DNA of 64,000 nucleotides. Source: Gnetum montanum (lineage: Eukaryota > Streptophyta > Gnetopsida > Gnetales > Gnetaceae). The notes beneath the pieces are model-generated. The model worked only from the letters and a program-made list of their open reading frames with translations, did no database searches and was not told the origin of the DNA. Below, piece by piece: positions 1 through 11,112 of the stretch. The DNA lies in the NCBI GenBank assembly GCA_015680685.1, contig MNCI01026893.1, positions 155,804 to 219,803 on the forward strand, written 5' to 3'. Made by a program: the position numbers and the translations under genes. The first letter of the stretch is position 1. Every line of letters starts with the position of its first letter.

Positions 1-2257
1 TTGAGATATTGCCTATGGTTAGGCTCAGGGTAAGTGAGGGGCCATCATGTGGTAGAATTTTTATGACCAATGGGAGTTTAGGAGGTGTTGTTGTTGTTTG
101 ACTATCCTGTTGTGGCACCTTAATAACAAAAGGTTTCTTTACTATTGTCGTTGGTGCAACATGCCAATTTAACGTCTTAGCGGACAACTGTGGTGGTACT
201 TTGACCACAAAGGGTATCTTCGGTGCTTGGGATTGCATTGCATTGGGCCAGTTTAACATCTTAGAAGATGTGTGAGCTGGTGGTACCTTGACCACAAAAG
301 GTATCATCGGTGCTCTAGGTGGCACCTTGGTGATGATGGGAGGTCTCTTGCTCCTGGAGGTGGAGGGGATTGTTGCCTTGATAGAAGGCACATGAATTAC
401 AAAAGGTTGCTACACAGGTTTATCTATGTCAATGGAGTTTATGACATAGGAAGCATCATTTTTGTTGGGTTGATTCAAGTTGTTGATGTTTAGTTGGCCC
501 CATTCTATCATTGCTTGTAGATCATCCTTTAACACATGGTAGGTGTCGGTATTGTGACCAGACATCTGGTGGTAATGGAAGAATTGGTCTAACTTGAAAT
601 GTCGTTGAACCGGGGGCTCATTTGGTGCTGCTAAGGTGGGGTTCCTTAGTAAGTCGTAGTACCTATCATGTCGGCGGCAAGCATTCTCCGCTATGTGTTT
701 GTATTGGATTTTCCCGGCTTTAAGGAGTTGCTCTAGTAGTTTCAAAGGTCGAGCAGGTAGCAATGTGTACTTAGAGCGATCTTTGCATTGAAAATTGGAC
801 CTTAAGGTGGCCCCTATTGTTGCAAGCGGGTTGGTACTAGTGTTAGTTGTTTTTGTGCTTGCAGCCACAGTTTCCATTGTTGCCTTTTGTTTGGGAACGT
901 GTTGGTTCTTGTAAGCCACATAGGCGGGGTCATTACTGGTTTGTGTAGATTGTTCAATGTTCTTAATTTGTGTGAATGCTTGGCTCAATGTTTGAGTGCT
1001 TAGGTAGTACAGTTTTGACTTAATGAAGTCATTCACGGCTCCCTTCATAATCGTAAGCAAATACTTTTCAGGGATGGGCTCATGAAGTTTGTTAAGGGCT
1101 GCACTCCATCGTTGGATGAACTTTTGCACAGGCTCAAGTGGTGCTTGTTTCACCTATATCAGACTGTCTAGTATGGCTTCAGGCTTGAGGCTGTACTTAA
1201 ATTGGGTAACAAACTGATGTAACAGATCCTCCAGAGAGGATATGGAGTTAGAAGGCAAGGCTCGGTACCAGTCTAAGGCTACACCCGTTAAGGACATAGC
1301 AAACACTCACAAGATTGCGTGGAGCCAAGCTTGAAGCAATAGAGTTTCTGATCAAAATATGACTAAGTGAGCATTTGGATCTCCCTTCCCATTGTACTTG
1401 GTTAATTGGGGCAGTGTGATTCCCTTGGGTAAAGCTAACGGTAGCACTAAAGAGCTAATTGGATCATCGTGGTAGAAATCCAGTACTTTAACTTGTTCAG
1501 TGTTGTCAGGTTTGAGTTGCTTTACCTCATCTACTAATGCTTGCATCATCTATTTAACTTCTGCTCACTCTTGAGTGGTAGGCAGATTAGTTGGTTGGGG
1601 AGGTTGTTGGGTTGTCATTTGTTGCTGTGGAGCGATGTTCAGAGTTGTGGTTGTGGGGTGTGGCACGTTGAAGTGAGTGGGTTGTTGAACAAGGGATATG
1701 GTTCCTTGCCTAGCCACAAAATGTGAAGTGACACCCTGGATGTGCAGGGCCGATGTAGTGAAAGTGGCCCCATGCGTTTGCACATGCGGTATGTACTGGG
1801 TGGAGATGGGGGTGGGTAATCTCTATTGGGATACTAGTGCTTGTATGCTCATTGACACTTGGTGAGTGGTCGTCTGTCCCATGCGAGGATGGAGTGATGG
1901 GTTCATGTAGGCATGGGGCCTGAGGGTGTGGTATCAATCCTCAGGTTCAGATTATGCCTCAAAGTCATCTACATCATGTTGGTCTTGGGGCTCCTTAGTG
2001 GGTCGCCATGTGTTTTGGCCCCTTGCCAGAAGGAGCTAGGAGATGAGCCTATGATGAGGATGAGAAAGGGGGATGATGTCATATACAGAGGGGATTAATT
2101 CATGACCTCCCATGTATATGTGCTCAAAGTTTCATTTTTTCTCCTATTCTATTTGGTCAATATGAAGTTTGGCTTGAATCTTCACACAGATGTAGTTATA
2201 TTGTTCTTGTGTGTGGACTATGAAGGCATGTGTGCTGGAGTTTTGGGATGATTCCAT
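1..2257 (-). pseudogene. gag: gag polyprotein remnant of element N
   Basis: Reading leftwards, the fragments line up with the gag of D and B in the same order: an N-terminal EQYNYICVKIQA block (about 2144-2257), a Pro/Gln-rich stretch (about 1560-1940), the DFYHDDPISS block (about 1352-1549), then a 247-residue open stretch (410-1153). That stretch contains a retrotransposon-gag capsid segment around FIQRWSAALNKLHEP and a His-rich motif FHYHQMSGHNTDTY that stands where other copies have CX3HX4GHX4C; here both cysteines are missing. The probable start is the ATG at 2257, which corresponds to the start in D. Frames change between fragments and in-frame stops occur, so this is a pseudogene. Protease would follow to the left of the window. 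Confidence 0.85.
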
Positions 2258-2599
2258 GGTGATGTGTGATGGGGCAGCATACGAGCTAGCTAACAAGTGT
2301 CGAGTGTGTTTCAGGCTTAGTGTGCAGAGTGTCTGGCGTGTGAACACTGAAAATTTTTCTAAATGTCTAGCATGTACAGTGTAAATGGGAGAAAATTTGG
2401 CTAAGTATGAAATTATGAACCGTAGTCGTACGCGGATGGCGATCTCGGGTAAGAGGAAGTCATATTGAAATTGTTATGTTGTGTGTATTATATGCCTTGG
2501 ACAAGGTGATCCATGTTGGTGGCTGTTAGTACTTAGACCGGTTTGAAGTAGGTGCGAATCGCAGCGAATTCGACTTTGAAACGGGCTCATTTTATATGT

Positions 2600-2945
2600 T
2601 TTTGTTGAAAAAACACTGTAGCGGCACTGTAGTAGCGTAAAGCAATGTAGTAGCGTAGACGCTATAGCAGCATAAACACTGTAGTAGTGTAGACACTATA
2701 ACAGCATAAACACTGTAGCAGCGTAAAGCACTGTAGCAACGTAAACACTATAGGAGCGTAGACATTTTTGCAGCATAAAGCACTATAGCGGCGTAGACAC
2801 TATAGCAGTGTAAACACTGTAGCAGCATAGACACTTTAGCAGCATAGACAATGTAGCAGCATAGACACTGGGAATTTTGCAGATAGGGTCCTCGTAAACT
2901 CAGCAGCGTAGATGCTGGGAGCTCTAAAGCACTGTAAGTTTTAGG
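2600..2945 (-). repeat. Leader of N: short tandem repeats of a GTAGCAGCGTA-like word
   Basis: Between primer site and gag, words such as gtagcagcgta and cactgtagcag recur at irregular spacing of roughly 15-25 bp. Equivalent leader positions in B, C-left and D also carry repeats, but with different words. No reading frame is seen. The rest of the leader (about 2258-2600) shows nothing recognisable. Confidence 0.8.
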
Positions 2946-2951
2946 CAGTCA

Positions 2952-2970
2952 CGCCCTTCTTCTAGCGCCA
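2952..2970 (-). other. Primer-binding site of N, complementary to tRNA-Asn
   Basis: On the minus strand TGGCGCTAGAAGAAGGGCG starts 5 nt inside the LTR end. It is complementary to the 3' end of plant tRNA-Asn as I know it (...CCTCCTTCTAGCGCCA), with one mismatch. The same site follows the LTRs at 12475, 18249, 36161 and 63710. Confidence 0.8.
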
Positions 2971-2975
2971 TTTTC

Positions 2976-4197
2976 TATACCGTCCGAAATCATCGGTCTC
3001 CAGTTGGAAGGAAACAGAAATCAGGGGATCACAGGACACACACAGAAGACCCTACCTTTGCCTGAGGACGAGCTAGAATGAATGAAGGTAGAGTACCTTG
3101 GATGGTCCGCACACGGATCAGGCAAGAATTTCCCCAAACCTACACCGAGGTGCTATACGCTGGGTTATACGTGAACGGTGTAACAAGTGTAAAACAGAGC
3201 ATAAACAATGTAAGTAATGCGAACAGAGTGTAAATGTAAAAGAGTGTAAATAGAATACATGCAACGATTGATGCAAACTGTAACAGATTCTAGAAAGAAA
3301 ATGTAACAACGACATTTCAAGATGATAGTACAATACACCGGTCTAACGGAGTTATGGATTGACATAAGGCAGACGAAAAGCCCCGATGGATGTAGGGATG
3401 ATTGTGGGCTGGTTCACACTGTAGGCACAACGTAGAGGCTCTATGCTCAGCGTACAGGGTTGTCCAACGTACAAGGTTTTTTGCTCTAGTTCTTAGCGTC
3501 TCTGCTCTCTGGTGTGCTCTAGAATTTTCCCCCACCTCGATGTAATGGAAAATTGGGATTTTCATACAGGTTTAGATGTTAGACTCAGGTTGGGTGACAC
3601 GTGGCACGTTGACCGGGTGCAAAAACATGATATTTACAAGTGTACAACATGTTACATTTGCTGGGTGTATACGCTGAGTGTATACACTGTATCAGGCAGG
3701 CGTAAACCTTAGGCGTACATGCTGGGCGTATACGCTGGGGATGCTGGGTGTATACGCTGATGGTTGCTGGGCATATACGTTGATTGTTGCTGGGCGTATA
3801 CACTAATGGTTGCTGCCTTGTACCAAGTCTTGTTTTGTGGTGCTGTTTCTATGGCATCTTCGGGGATTGCATGCTGGGCGTGTACATCGGTTTTACCTAC
3901 TGAGCGTACATGTGAGGTGTGTACGCTGGGCATCTATGCTAGGCATGTATGCTAGGCATATGTGCTGGGCGTCTATGCTGTGAACTTCAGGCATATACGC
4001 TGGGCGTATACGCTGTGGATGTGAACTTGAGTGTATACACTGGGCGTATACGCTGAGACTACATACTTAGTGGAGATTAAGTATCTGACCTCAGAAGTTG
4101 CCATGTTTAATACCAGATGTAGCCGTGCTTGGCTGCGCGTTCCAGGGACTTGTGTCTTGTTGAAGAAGTGCTAAGCTCAAAATTTTGTGGTGTTTCA
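2976..4197 (-). repeat. 5' LTR of element N
   Basis: About 1222 bp, beginning TGAAACACCACAAAATT at 4197 and ending GGTATA at 2976, directly followed by the primer site. It is homologous along its length to the 3' LTR of D (51835-53144). Many copies of the GCGTATACGC palindrome or one-base variants lie in its upstream half (about 3660-4060). The terminal CA has become TA, as in the D 5' LTR. Confidence 0.88.
3559..3603 (-). promoter_or_regulatory. LTR core promoter of N: G-box and decayed TATA box
   Basis: CACGTG at 3598-3603 is followed on the minus strand by TATGAAAA at 3559-3566. D has TATAAAAG at this place, so the TATA box has lost a base match here. The G-box is intact and conserved with both D LTRs. 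Confidence 0.6.
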
Positions 4198-7100
4198 CTA
4201 CCCCCACTCATACACTTTGGCATTGTAATCCTTCCTATCCTAATTTTTCTTGGCTAGCAGATCCATTTGCAAGTGTTGTTAAATTATCTCACGGGTAGCC
4301 TCATTTTTACCCTGTACATCTGACCAATATCTTGCATAATCAATCATAGTCATATGCTAATTTCCGTCAAAACTGTCACGAGCCATTAATAATTCATTTG
4401 ATGATCGCAAATCTTCCAATTCAACCACTTGACTAGATTTCTCCTTTTTGAGCTTCTGGACCCACTTTTAGAGGTCTTCATTAATGCACCTACACTCCCA
4501 CAGGGATTGTGCCAAGTATAGCATGCATTTACTCACCTCCTCATATACATCATGAGGCACCTTGGTTACCTCTAGAGGGAGCTAAGGCATAACATCAACT
4601 TCAACTACTTGTCTTGGGTCCCACTTCAGTCGAGAAGCTATTATATCCAACATGAGGAAGAATTAGTCATGAGATGATGGAAAAAATATAATAATGTAGA
4701 GAGAAAATGTTGTAGTTCAAGCACACCTATCTTTGGATCAATTTTCCTTAAGTGATTGATCATGTCATCAACTACCCCCTCCATAAAGGTAAACTTATCT
4801 AGGGTCTTTGTCCATGGTTGGTGGTGAAATGAAGAGGAAGAATTAGGAGCCTTAGTAGTAGTTTTCACTATGTAAAAAAGCATGTTAGCATGGTGAGGAA
4901 GAGGAAAATAAAGCTAAAAAGTAACATAAATGATAGTGCAAAGCTCCTACCAAGCAAATACTCAAGAATGAGAGTGGGGGGATCACCCATTGGCACACTA
5001 TCAAGCAAATTGTCAAACTCATTGGCATCAAATTGTAGCCCTTCCTCATCAAGCTAACTTAATAGTATAGTAGCATCTTCAACTATCATGTGCCCCTTAG
5101 GTGCTAGAACGTAGTCTACAAAAGGTTCATTGGCAGAAGGGCCTCTTCCTCTATGGTAGGGGCCTCCTTTTCTATGATCAGGGCCTCCTCTTCTGCTTCT
5201 ATAGTAGGGGCCTCTGCCATGGGAGCCAAAACCTCCTCTTCTTCATCTATTAAACATAGCCAAAGTGAGGATGCTAGCCGAACATGTGCAAAAAACAAAA
5301 AAAGAATACTCACCAACATGCATGGATCGCACATTACGAACTTTGATTCGCAACCTTTTTCTCCCTCCTTCACTTGTTTGTGGACGCTCCTCTATGGGAT
5401 GGGGCTTCTTTAGTTGCAACCTTGAATTTTCCATTTTAGCAATAAGGCACACCATCCATATCGCATTACTTGTGCTAGTGGGAGGCACCTCTCCAATGCT
5501 ATCTGGTGCATGAAAGGATCATCCCACGCGATCCTTTTTGTTATTGAGAAGTACTCCTAAATAGCTTCCAGCGGGTCCTAGGATTGGGTGGTGTGAAATA
5601 CTTGGCAAATCCATGCTTTGAATATCTAGGTGTGGTCTTGTAATACCTAGATACCATTCTCTTAGACTACCAAGAATTTTGCAATTTGTCACAGAAAAGC
5701 TATAAAAAAGCTAAAATACACATTGAAACATCAAGCTTGTCACAAAGCTTAACCATTTCAACCTGCAAGCCTTCAGGAAGATACTTGGCCCAATTATAGT
5801 GAGTCCCTTCTTCTATGATGTCTCTCATGATCCAAGCCTAATTGACTCCAAGGATTTTCCCTTGGGAGAGTAACTTGGGAAAGGTAGAAGCCTGAAAGAT
5901 AGGGTAAATCTTGTGGGCCACCTCTAGCTTAACCTTATTCATATAAATCCACTTTTAGTCTCTACTCATCCCCAGCCATTCTTCAATGTCCCCATGATGG
6001 TTTACATCCTTGCCAATCTTATTCCATATAGGTAGACCATCAGAGGGAACATTGAAAAGATTTTCATAAAGGTTGTTGGTAATCTCAAACACCATCCACA
6101 CATTGTAAATGAATGTTTGGAAGTGGTCAGCCCTTTCTGAAAAAGAACCAACAAGGATGAGCATCTCTACAACCTGAATGCTCAGATTTACTACCAAAAA
6201 GAGATCCATCAACCCAACCTCTTGGACCTTTTGAACAGTGGTGGCTAGAGCCCCTTTGCATAGTCAACACTATGTCTTCTCAACCTCACCATATTTAAAG
6301 AAGAGGTTAGTTTCGTCACATCCTAAAGTGATTATCATAGCCTCTTTAGACTTGGTAGCTACTACAATAATCACAAAAAAAGATAAAAACAAAACTAAAA
6401 ACACTAGAAACAATGAAATTGACAAAACCAATCAATTGAGAGCATTCGAAAATGAACATGTAGCCTAAGTCACCTAGCGTAAATGGTATAGGAAATAGTG
6501 GTATGTTCACTAGAACTTCTTCCATGGTGGGCACATGATGGGACATCCATTCCCCATCCAACCATCCAAGTTCTTTGCATTTCAGATAGAACTTAGCATA
6601 CTTTGTTGGATAGGTCCTAAATTCAATTTCAAGTTATTCTATGACACCGACGTGCACGTTCTCTATAGAAGAGAATTCTTGTAAAGCTATTTGGTCCAAT
6701 GCCAATGCCCCCTCCTTATCATGGAGGCCATCCTTGTCAGCGATAAATCTGGAAACACACAAAGCACAATAAGCATTGCAACTATGTAAAACAAATGGTA
6801 TAACATACCTAAGTATCTTCATAGGACTCACTCATGGACATAGTAGACAATCCCAGGTGGATTCTGGAAGAAAGTACCCATGTGACATGCAACAAACAAG
6901 GTGTTGTACTTATGGTAACACTTAAATTTAGGCATAGCCCAAATCCAAGACAAGCATCTCAAACCTTTTGGGCACCAATTTGAGCTCCCAACCCCTTCTC
7001 CTTCAATACATCCATTGTCCATAAACTTTAAGATGCCTTCGTTTTTCCCAGGCAATAGTGTTTCAACCAAAACACCCGCGGTCTCAGCTGACAAGTGTGA

Positions 7101-8271
7101 CCATACCATCACACTAAAGTGCTGAAGGAGGAACTCTAGGAATTCCCATGCACCTTCCCAAAACTAGATCAGTTGGTCACTTACTCGTGCATGGGGAGGG
7201 GAAATGTTAGCCATAGGGGCACTTAAACAACATAGAACCCCTACTTGCTCGATTACGATCAAGATGGGTTTTAGCATAACCCTGCATGGTGCACAAAAAT
7301 AAATATATGTTAGCTCACAACTAGGTATGTTGGTTACTGTATAGTGTAGTAGCACCTTGTGCACAAATTCTTTCAAGTATGAAATGTGATGCCTCTTGTT
7401 TCATGACTTGTCTAGTATAGCGTAGCAGCGTAGCATGTGACATAGCATAGTGGATATACCCCATGCAGCATCGCAGTCATGTCACATGCAATGTAGCAAC
7501 GTAGTGGGTACACCCTACAAAGCATGATAGGCATAGCATCATAGTAGGTGTGGTAGTGTAGTAGCATAATAGGCATAACAACGTAGTCGCTATGAAAATG
7601 TACCAAGTATATTAGCATAGCAAGTATGGTACCGTAGCAGCGTGATAGCTTAGTGGAATAGACACTGAAAACATAACACAACCTATCAGTCACACTGATA
7701 AAAGTAACATGGCTTGAGAAGAAACACACAATGCTTCCATACCCCTAGCCCTGTTCCACTGCATGGAATATAAAAAAATAAAATATAAACCAAAACCCCC
7801 TTTACAAGCATTACGCTACCTAGAACATGTGCTATGCTACCTAGAAACCTTTCAAACTAGAATCCTCGAAATAGTACAACACCTCACCCACCACAATGAT
7901 GGACATGGAAATAGTGTAACAACCATGGCCATAGCAATCACCACAAAGGTAGCAGCAACAACCATAGCATAGCACTCGTAACAGTGGCCATGGCTAGAGT
8001 AGCAATGGCCATAGCATAGCAGTTGTGGCAACAGTCGAGGCCATGAAAACATAGTTATAGCATAGAAAACGTAACAGCTATGGCCACTGAGGTGTAGTGA
8101 CCATGGAAAAAACCCCATTGAATAAACCAAAAAATGTAGCGTAGCAACTTACTGGGTAGAATGAACTTCTTGTTGTTCCTCAATGTGCACCATAGGGAGA
8201 TGTCATAAGGTGTGCTCCCCTTCATCCACATTGGCAAGACCTTGATGCCTATGTTCACTCCTACATGCCAT
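4198..8271 (-). pseudogene. Antisense passenger gene of A (exons 1-7; exon 7 cut by N)
   Basis: A multi-exon gene opposite to pol. I infer exon 1 8271-8153 (ATG at 8271), exon 2 7281-6832, exon 3 6748-6474, exon 4 6361-5314, exon 5 5246-4951, exon 6 4867-4727 and exon 7 4637-4198. Boundaries carry GT donors (such as CCCA/GTAAGTT and TTG/GTGAGTA) and AG acceptors (such as TTCCAG). Exon 2 encodes LKPILIV and EFLEFLLQHFSVMVWSHL, FCP1-phosphatase-like. Exon 4 holds the middle domain (VGLMDLFLV...). Exon 5 is acidic with EAPTIEEEA-type repeats. Exon 7 is a probable coiled coil starting SRLKWDP. It aligns exon for exon with the copy in D. Stops in exons 1, 4 and 7 make it non-functional. The function of the protein is unknown. 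Confidence 0.75.
7400..8140. repeat. Low-complexity TAGC/CATAG repeats in intron 1 of A's antisense gene
   Basis: Words like gtagcgtag, catagcag and tagcatag recur throughout. The open frames that cross this interval on either strand are by-products of the repeats (Met/Leu/Tyr/His-rich). The same words occur in the LTR of C-left (about 11380-11640). Confidence 0.75.
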
Positions 8272-8401
8272 TGTCTTGTTGTTAAACTTGGGTGATTCAA
8301 TGGTTATGCTGCAACTACTATCCTATCTCTCTTTAAACCATGCTACACTTTGGACTATTTGCTTTGATAGTGAAAATGAAAGGTTTACTATGGGTAAACC
8401 C

Positions 8402-8411
8402 CTATTTATAG
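8402..8411 (-). promoter_or_regulatory. Antisense TATA box upstream of A passenger gene
   Basis: On the minus strand the sequence reads CTATAAATAG, about 130 nt upstream of the proposed ATG at 8271. A TATA box at the equivalent place is present in C-right (26251-26260) and D (46501-46514). Confidence 0.6.
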
Positions 8412-8609
8412 CCTCCAGGGTTACAAGACATGTGAATTTTCAGTACGTCCCGTGTCCTTGTAGTGTAGCATGGGACACCCTGTTTTCCTTATAGCATAGC
8501 ATGGAACACCCTATTTTCCCTGCAGCGTAGCACAAGACACCCTATTTTTCAGCAATGTAGCACATAAATGCCCCAAAAATTTCATCCCATTTCAAACCTT
8601 TAAGCCCAA

Positions 8610-8770
8610 TAATGGTCCTCAACAACTTTAAACTAGCAATTTTAGAATTCCTTCTATATTTTAGTAATAGTGATAGTCTGCTATGACCCTAAACTAGCAA
8701 TTTTGACATATAATTTTGCATGGTTGCAGTCCGCTAAGACCTTAAATTGGCTACTTTTTAACATTGCATA
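8610..8770 (+). repeat. TAAACTAGCA-type repeats before A pol
   Basis: Three imperfect copies of a unit centred on CYTTAAACTAGCAATTTT lie just upstream of the pol reading frame. Related arrays occur at 30170, 41205, 46700, 50455 and 56740. Confidence 0.65.
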
Positions 8771-8820
8771 ATTACCTTGCATATATTTCATTGCATGTTG
8801 CTATGTTAAGTAGGTATCAC

Positions 8821-8852
8821 TTGACATTTGTTTATTTTTCTTATTATTGTAG
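8821..8852 (+). promoter_or_regulatory. Pyrimidine tract ending TTGTAG before A pol (possible 3' splice site)
   Basis: A T-rich tract preceded by CACTTGACA (possible branch point) ends in AG, 12 nt before the ATG of pol. The same arrangement stands before pol in C-right and D. In Ogre elements an intron separates gag-protease from RT, so this could be its acceptor. The reading phase after AG is not the same in the three copies, which weakens the case. Confidence 0.45.
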
Positions 8853-8864
8853 GAGTTCTTAAAA

Positions 8865-11112
8865 ATGGCTATGCAGGATGATCTCCATTTGCCCTTAACT
8901 CTGACAAGACCCCATGGTAGGTTTATGAGACATTTGAATCTAGAGTTGGTAGACTTCAAACTACCCCCTTATGGCACCAACATAGCATCCTTAGAAACAT
9001 CCTTAGACTGGCCTGAACATCTTGTCCAAGCTTTAGACTTAGAAGCTAGTGATGTAACTAAGGACACTGATATCAAAATCCTTGTGACTACATATAGAGG
9101 TGAAGCAGGAACATTAAAGGTTATCTCTTTACTAGAGTCACAGGTTAAACAAAACATCTCTAAAGTCCTCAATGATAATGCCAAAGTGTTTGCATGGTCA
9201 TATGAAGATATGCCAAGCTTAGACCCATGCATCATACAACACAATATCATCCTAGATTCACATGTCAAGGTGGTCAAACAAAAAGCCCACAAGATCAAAC
9301 CAGAGATTGCCTTAGTTGTATGTGGTAAAATCACTAAACATTACTATGCTGGGTTCATCTGGGCGGTTGATTATTCAGACTGGGTATCAAACATCGTATT
9401 CATTTCCAAGAAAATTGGGGGTATACAAATCTATATAGACTTTCAAAATTTGAATAAGGCAATGATTAAGGACAATTTCCCATTGCCTAGCATTGACCAA
9501 CTCATCGATACTACGACAAGCCTTGCCTTACTATCCTTCATGGATGGATTCTTGGGCTACAATCAAATTCACATAAATCCAGAACATTAGCTACCCACTA
9601 CCTTCATGACCCCTTGGGGAACCTTCTGGTACATGATCATGCCCTTCAGGCTAAAAAATACTGGAGTTATGTATCAGTGCACAATGAATTACATCTTTAG
9701 TGACTATCTTTTGGAGAAGCTAAATGATTATGTGGACAATATAGCTGTTAAATCTAAGAAATCTCTTGATCATGCAAATGAACTAAACTTGGTCCTTCAA
9801 CATTTTCTCAGGCATGACCTTTGCCTCAACCCTAGAAAATCTTTTTTCAAAGTTAAAATCGGATGCATGTTAAGCTTTATAGTATTCAAAGCAGTGATAG
9901 ATGTAGACCTCGATAAAGTTAAAGCCATTGTCAACCTAGAAAGACTTACCTTAAGGAGTTGTGCAAGCTGCAAGGTAGAGTCCAATTCATAAGAAGATTT
10001 ATCACGAGGTTAATGGATAAATTGCATCCAATGCAACACTTTCTTAAAAAAGGAGTTAACTTTCAATGGACTAACCAATGCCAGGAAGCCTTTGATAACC
10101 TAAAGAAAGAGCTTGTCCATCTATTTACTCTCCATAGAGAGATAAACCTTTTTACATTTATCTCACCACTTCAAACATGTTTATTGCTACTTTACTCTAC
10201 CAAAAAAGGGATGATGGTTCAAAAATCCTTGTCTACTACCTCAGTCATGCGTTGATAGCCTATGAAGCAAAACAATGAAGTAGAGAAAAATTATCTTCCT
10301 TTAGTGTTCGCGCTTAAAAAATGGAGGCATTATTTATTTCAAAGCCAAGTAAAAATTATTTTCAAGAATAACATACTTCGAGTTTAAGATCAACCAATAT
10401 ATATGAAAGTGATAGGATAGCCTAATGGAAAGCCATAACCATGGAATTCAATCTACACTATGTAGCACAGTCATCTATAAAGGGTCAAGCAATAGCTATG
10501 CAACTTATGGCTTCACCTACCAATGACTAGGCTATGTAGAACCTAAGTTTCTAGATGATCATGTTAGTAGCATAAGCCCAGTACCCATAGACTTTGAAGC
10601 CATATTATATTTTGATGGTGCCTCAACTACACAAGGTGGTAGTGTCATCCCTATTCTCACATTTCCATTTGGGGAGATCCAACCTTTTGCATATCACTTC
10701 ATGTTTCTTTGCATGAACAATGTAGTAGAATACAAGGGTCTTCTTAGGGGCATTCTAGTAGCTCGAGAGTTAGGAATCCAAAACATAGCAATTATAGGTG
10801 ACTCACAATTAGTCATTAATCAAGTTATAGAGGTATTCGCTTGCAAGGCATAACATTTAGAACGTTACTGTGATTTAATAAAATATTTATTAAATAAATT
10901 TGCAACCCTAGATGTCCAATATGTACCCTGCAATGAAAAGACTATAGCTGATGCATTAGCAATATTGGCCTTTAGTGTGCCGCCACACATGTTTGCCACC
11001 TTACTTGCTGGGATAGTAAAATGCACCAACCCTATCATTCACATGGCAAATATCACATTTGTAAGTTTAGTACATACTCAAGAATTCTATGATGATTTTA
11101 AAACATACCCCC
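8865..11112 (+). pseudogene. pol: pol remnant of A: RT, RNase H, second RNase H
   Basis: Starts with an open stretch of 241 codons (8865-9590). It contains the pol N-terminal region (AWSYEDMPSLDP) and the first half of RT (NFPLPSIDQLID, FMDGFLGYNQI). A TAG then replaces an expected Gln, and RT continues in 9606-9992 with MTPWGTFWYMIMPF. The catalytic YxDD reads DYVDNIAVKSK, so the second Asp is lost. RNase H debris follows (about 10000-10420). A second, archaeal-like RNase H runs about 10590-10990 (YFDGASTTQGG; later ADALAILAF). It stops at 11112, where an LTR begins, so integrase is missing. The protein would be non-functional on both counts. Confidence 0.85.

Larger units (their letters stand above)
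1..4197 (-). mobile_element. Element N: Tat/Ogre-like Ty3/gypsy retrotransposon, 5' part only
   Basis: On the minus strand the order is LTR (4197 to 2976), tRNA-Asn primer site, repeat-rich leader and gag running off the left edge. The first bases of its LTR, TGAAACACCACAAAATT, are the same as those of B and of the D 3' LTR, so it is in the same family. It sits inside exon 7 of the antisense gene of element A, so it is younger than A. Its 3' half and the matching target duplication lie outside the window. Confidence 0.85.
4198..11112 (+). mobile_element. Element A: Tat/Ogre-like retrotransposon, antisense block plus partial pol
   Basis: The plus-strand order is antisense passenger gene (minus), TAAACT-type repeats, splice-acceptor-like tract, then pol ending inside the linker after the second RNase H. 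The left side is cut by N at 4198 within passenger exon 7; the right side is cut at 11113 by the LTR of C-left. Gag-protease would lie left of the window, beyond N. The integrase is not found in the window. Confidence 0.82.

Noticed and set aside
2952-2970. tRNA gene fragment
   Set aside because: Only the 3' tRNA complement is present next to an LTR end, as a primer site; no cloverleaf is seen around any of the five sites.
7412-7729. 105-codon minus-strand frame of Met/Leu/Tyr/His-rich protein
   Set aside because: Produced by low-complexity TAGC repeats inside passenger intron 1 of A; no homologue in the D or C-right introns.
8969-9334. 121-codon minus-strand frame opposite A pol
   Set aside because: Lies fully opposite a recognisable RT N-terminal region and has no match in C-right or D.
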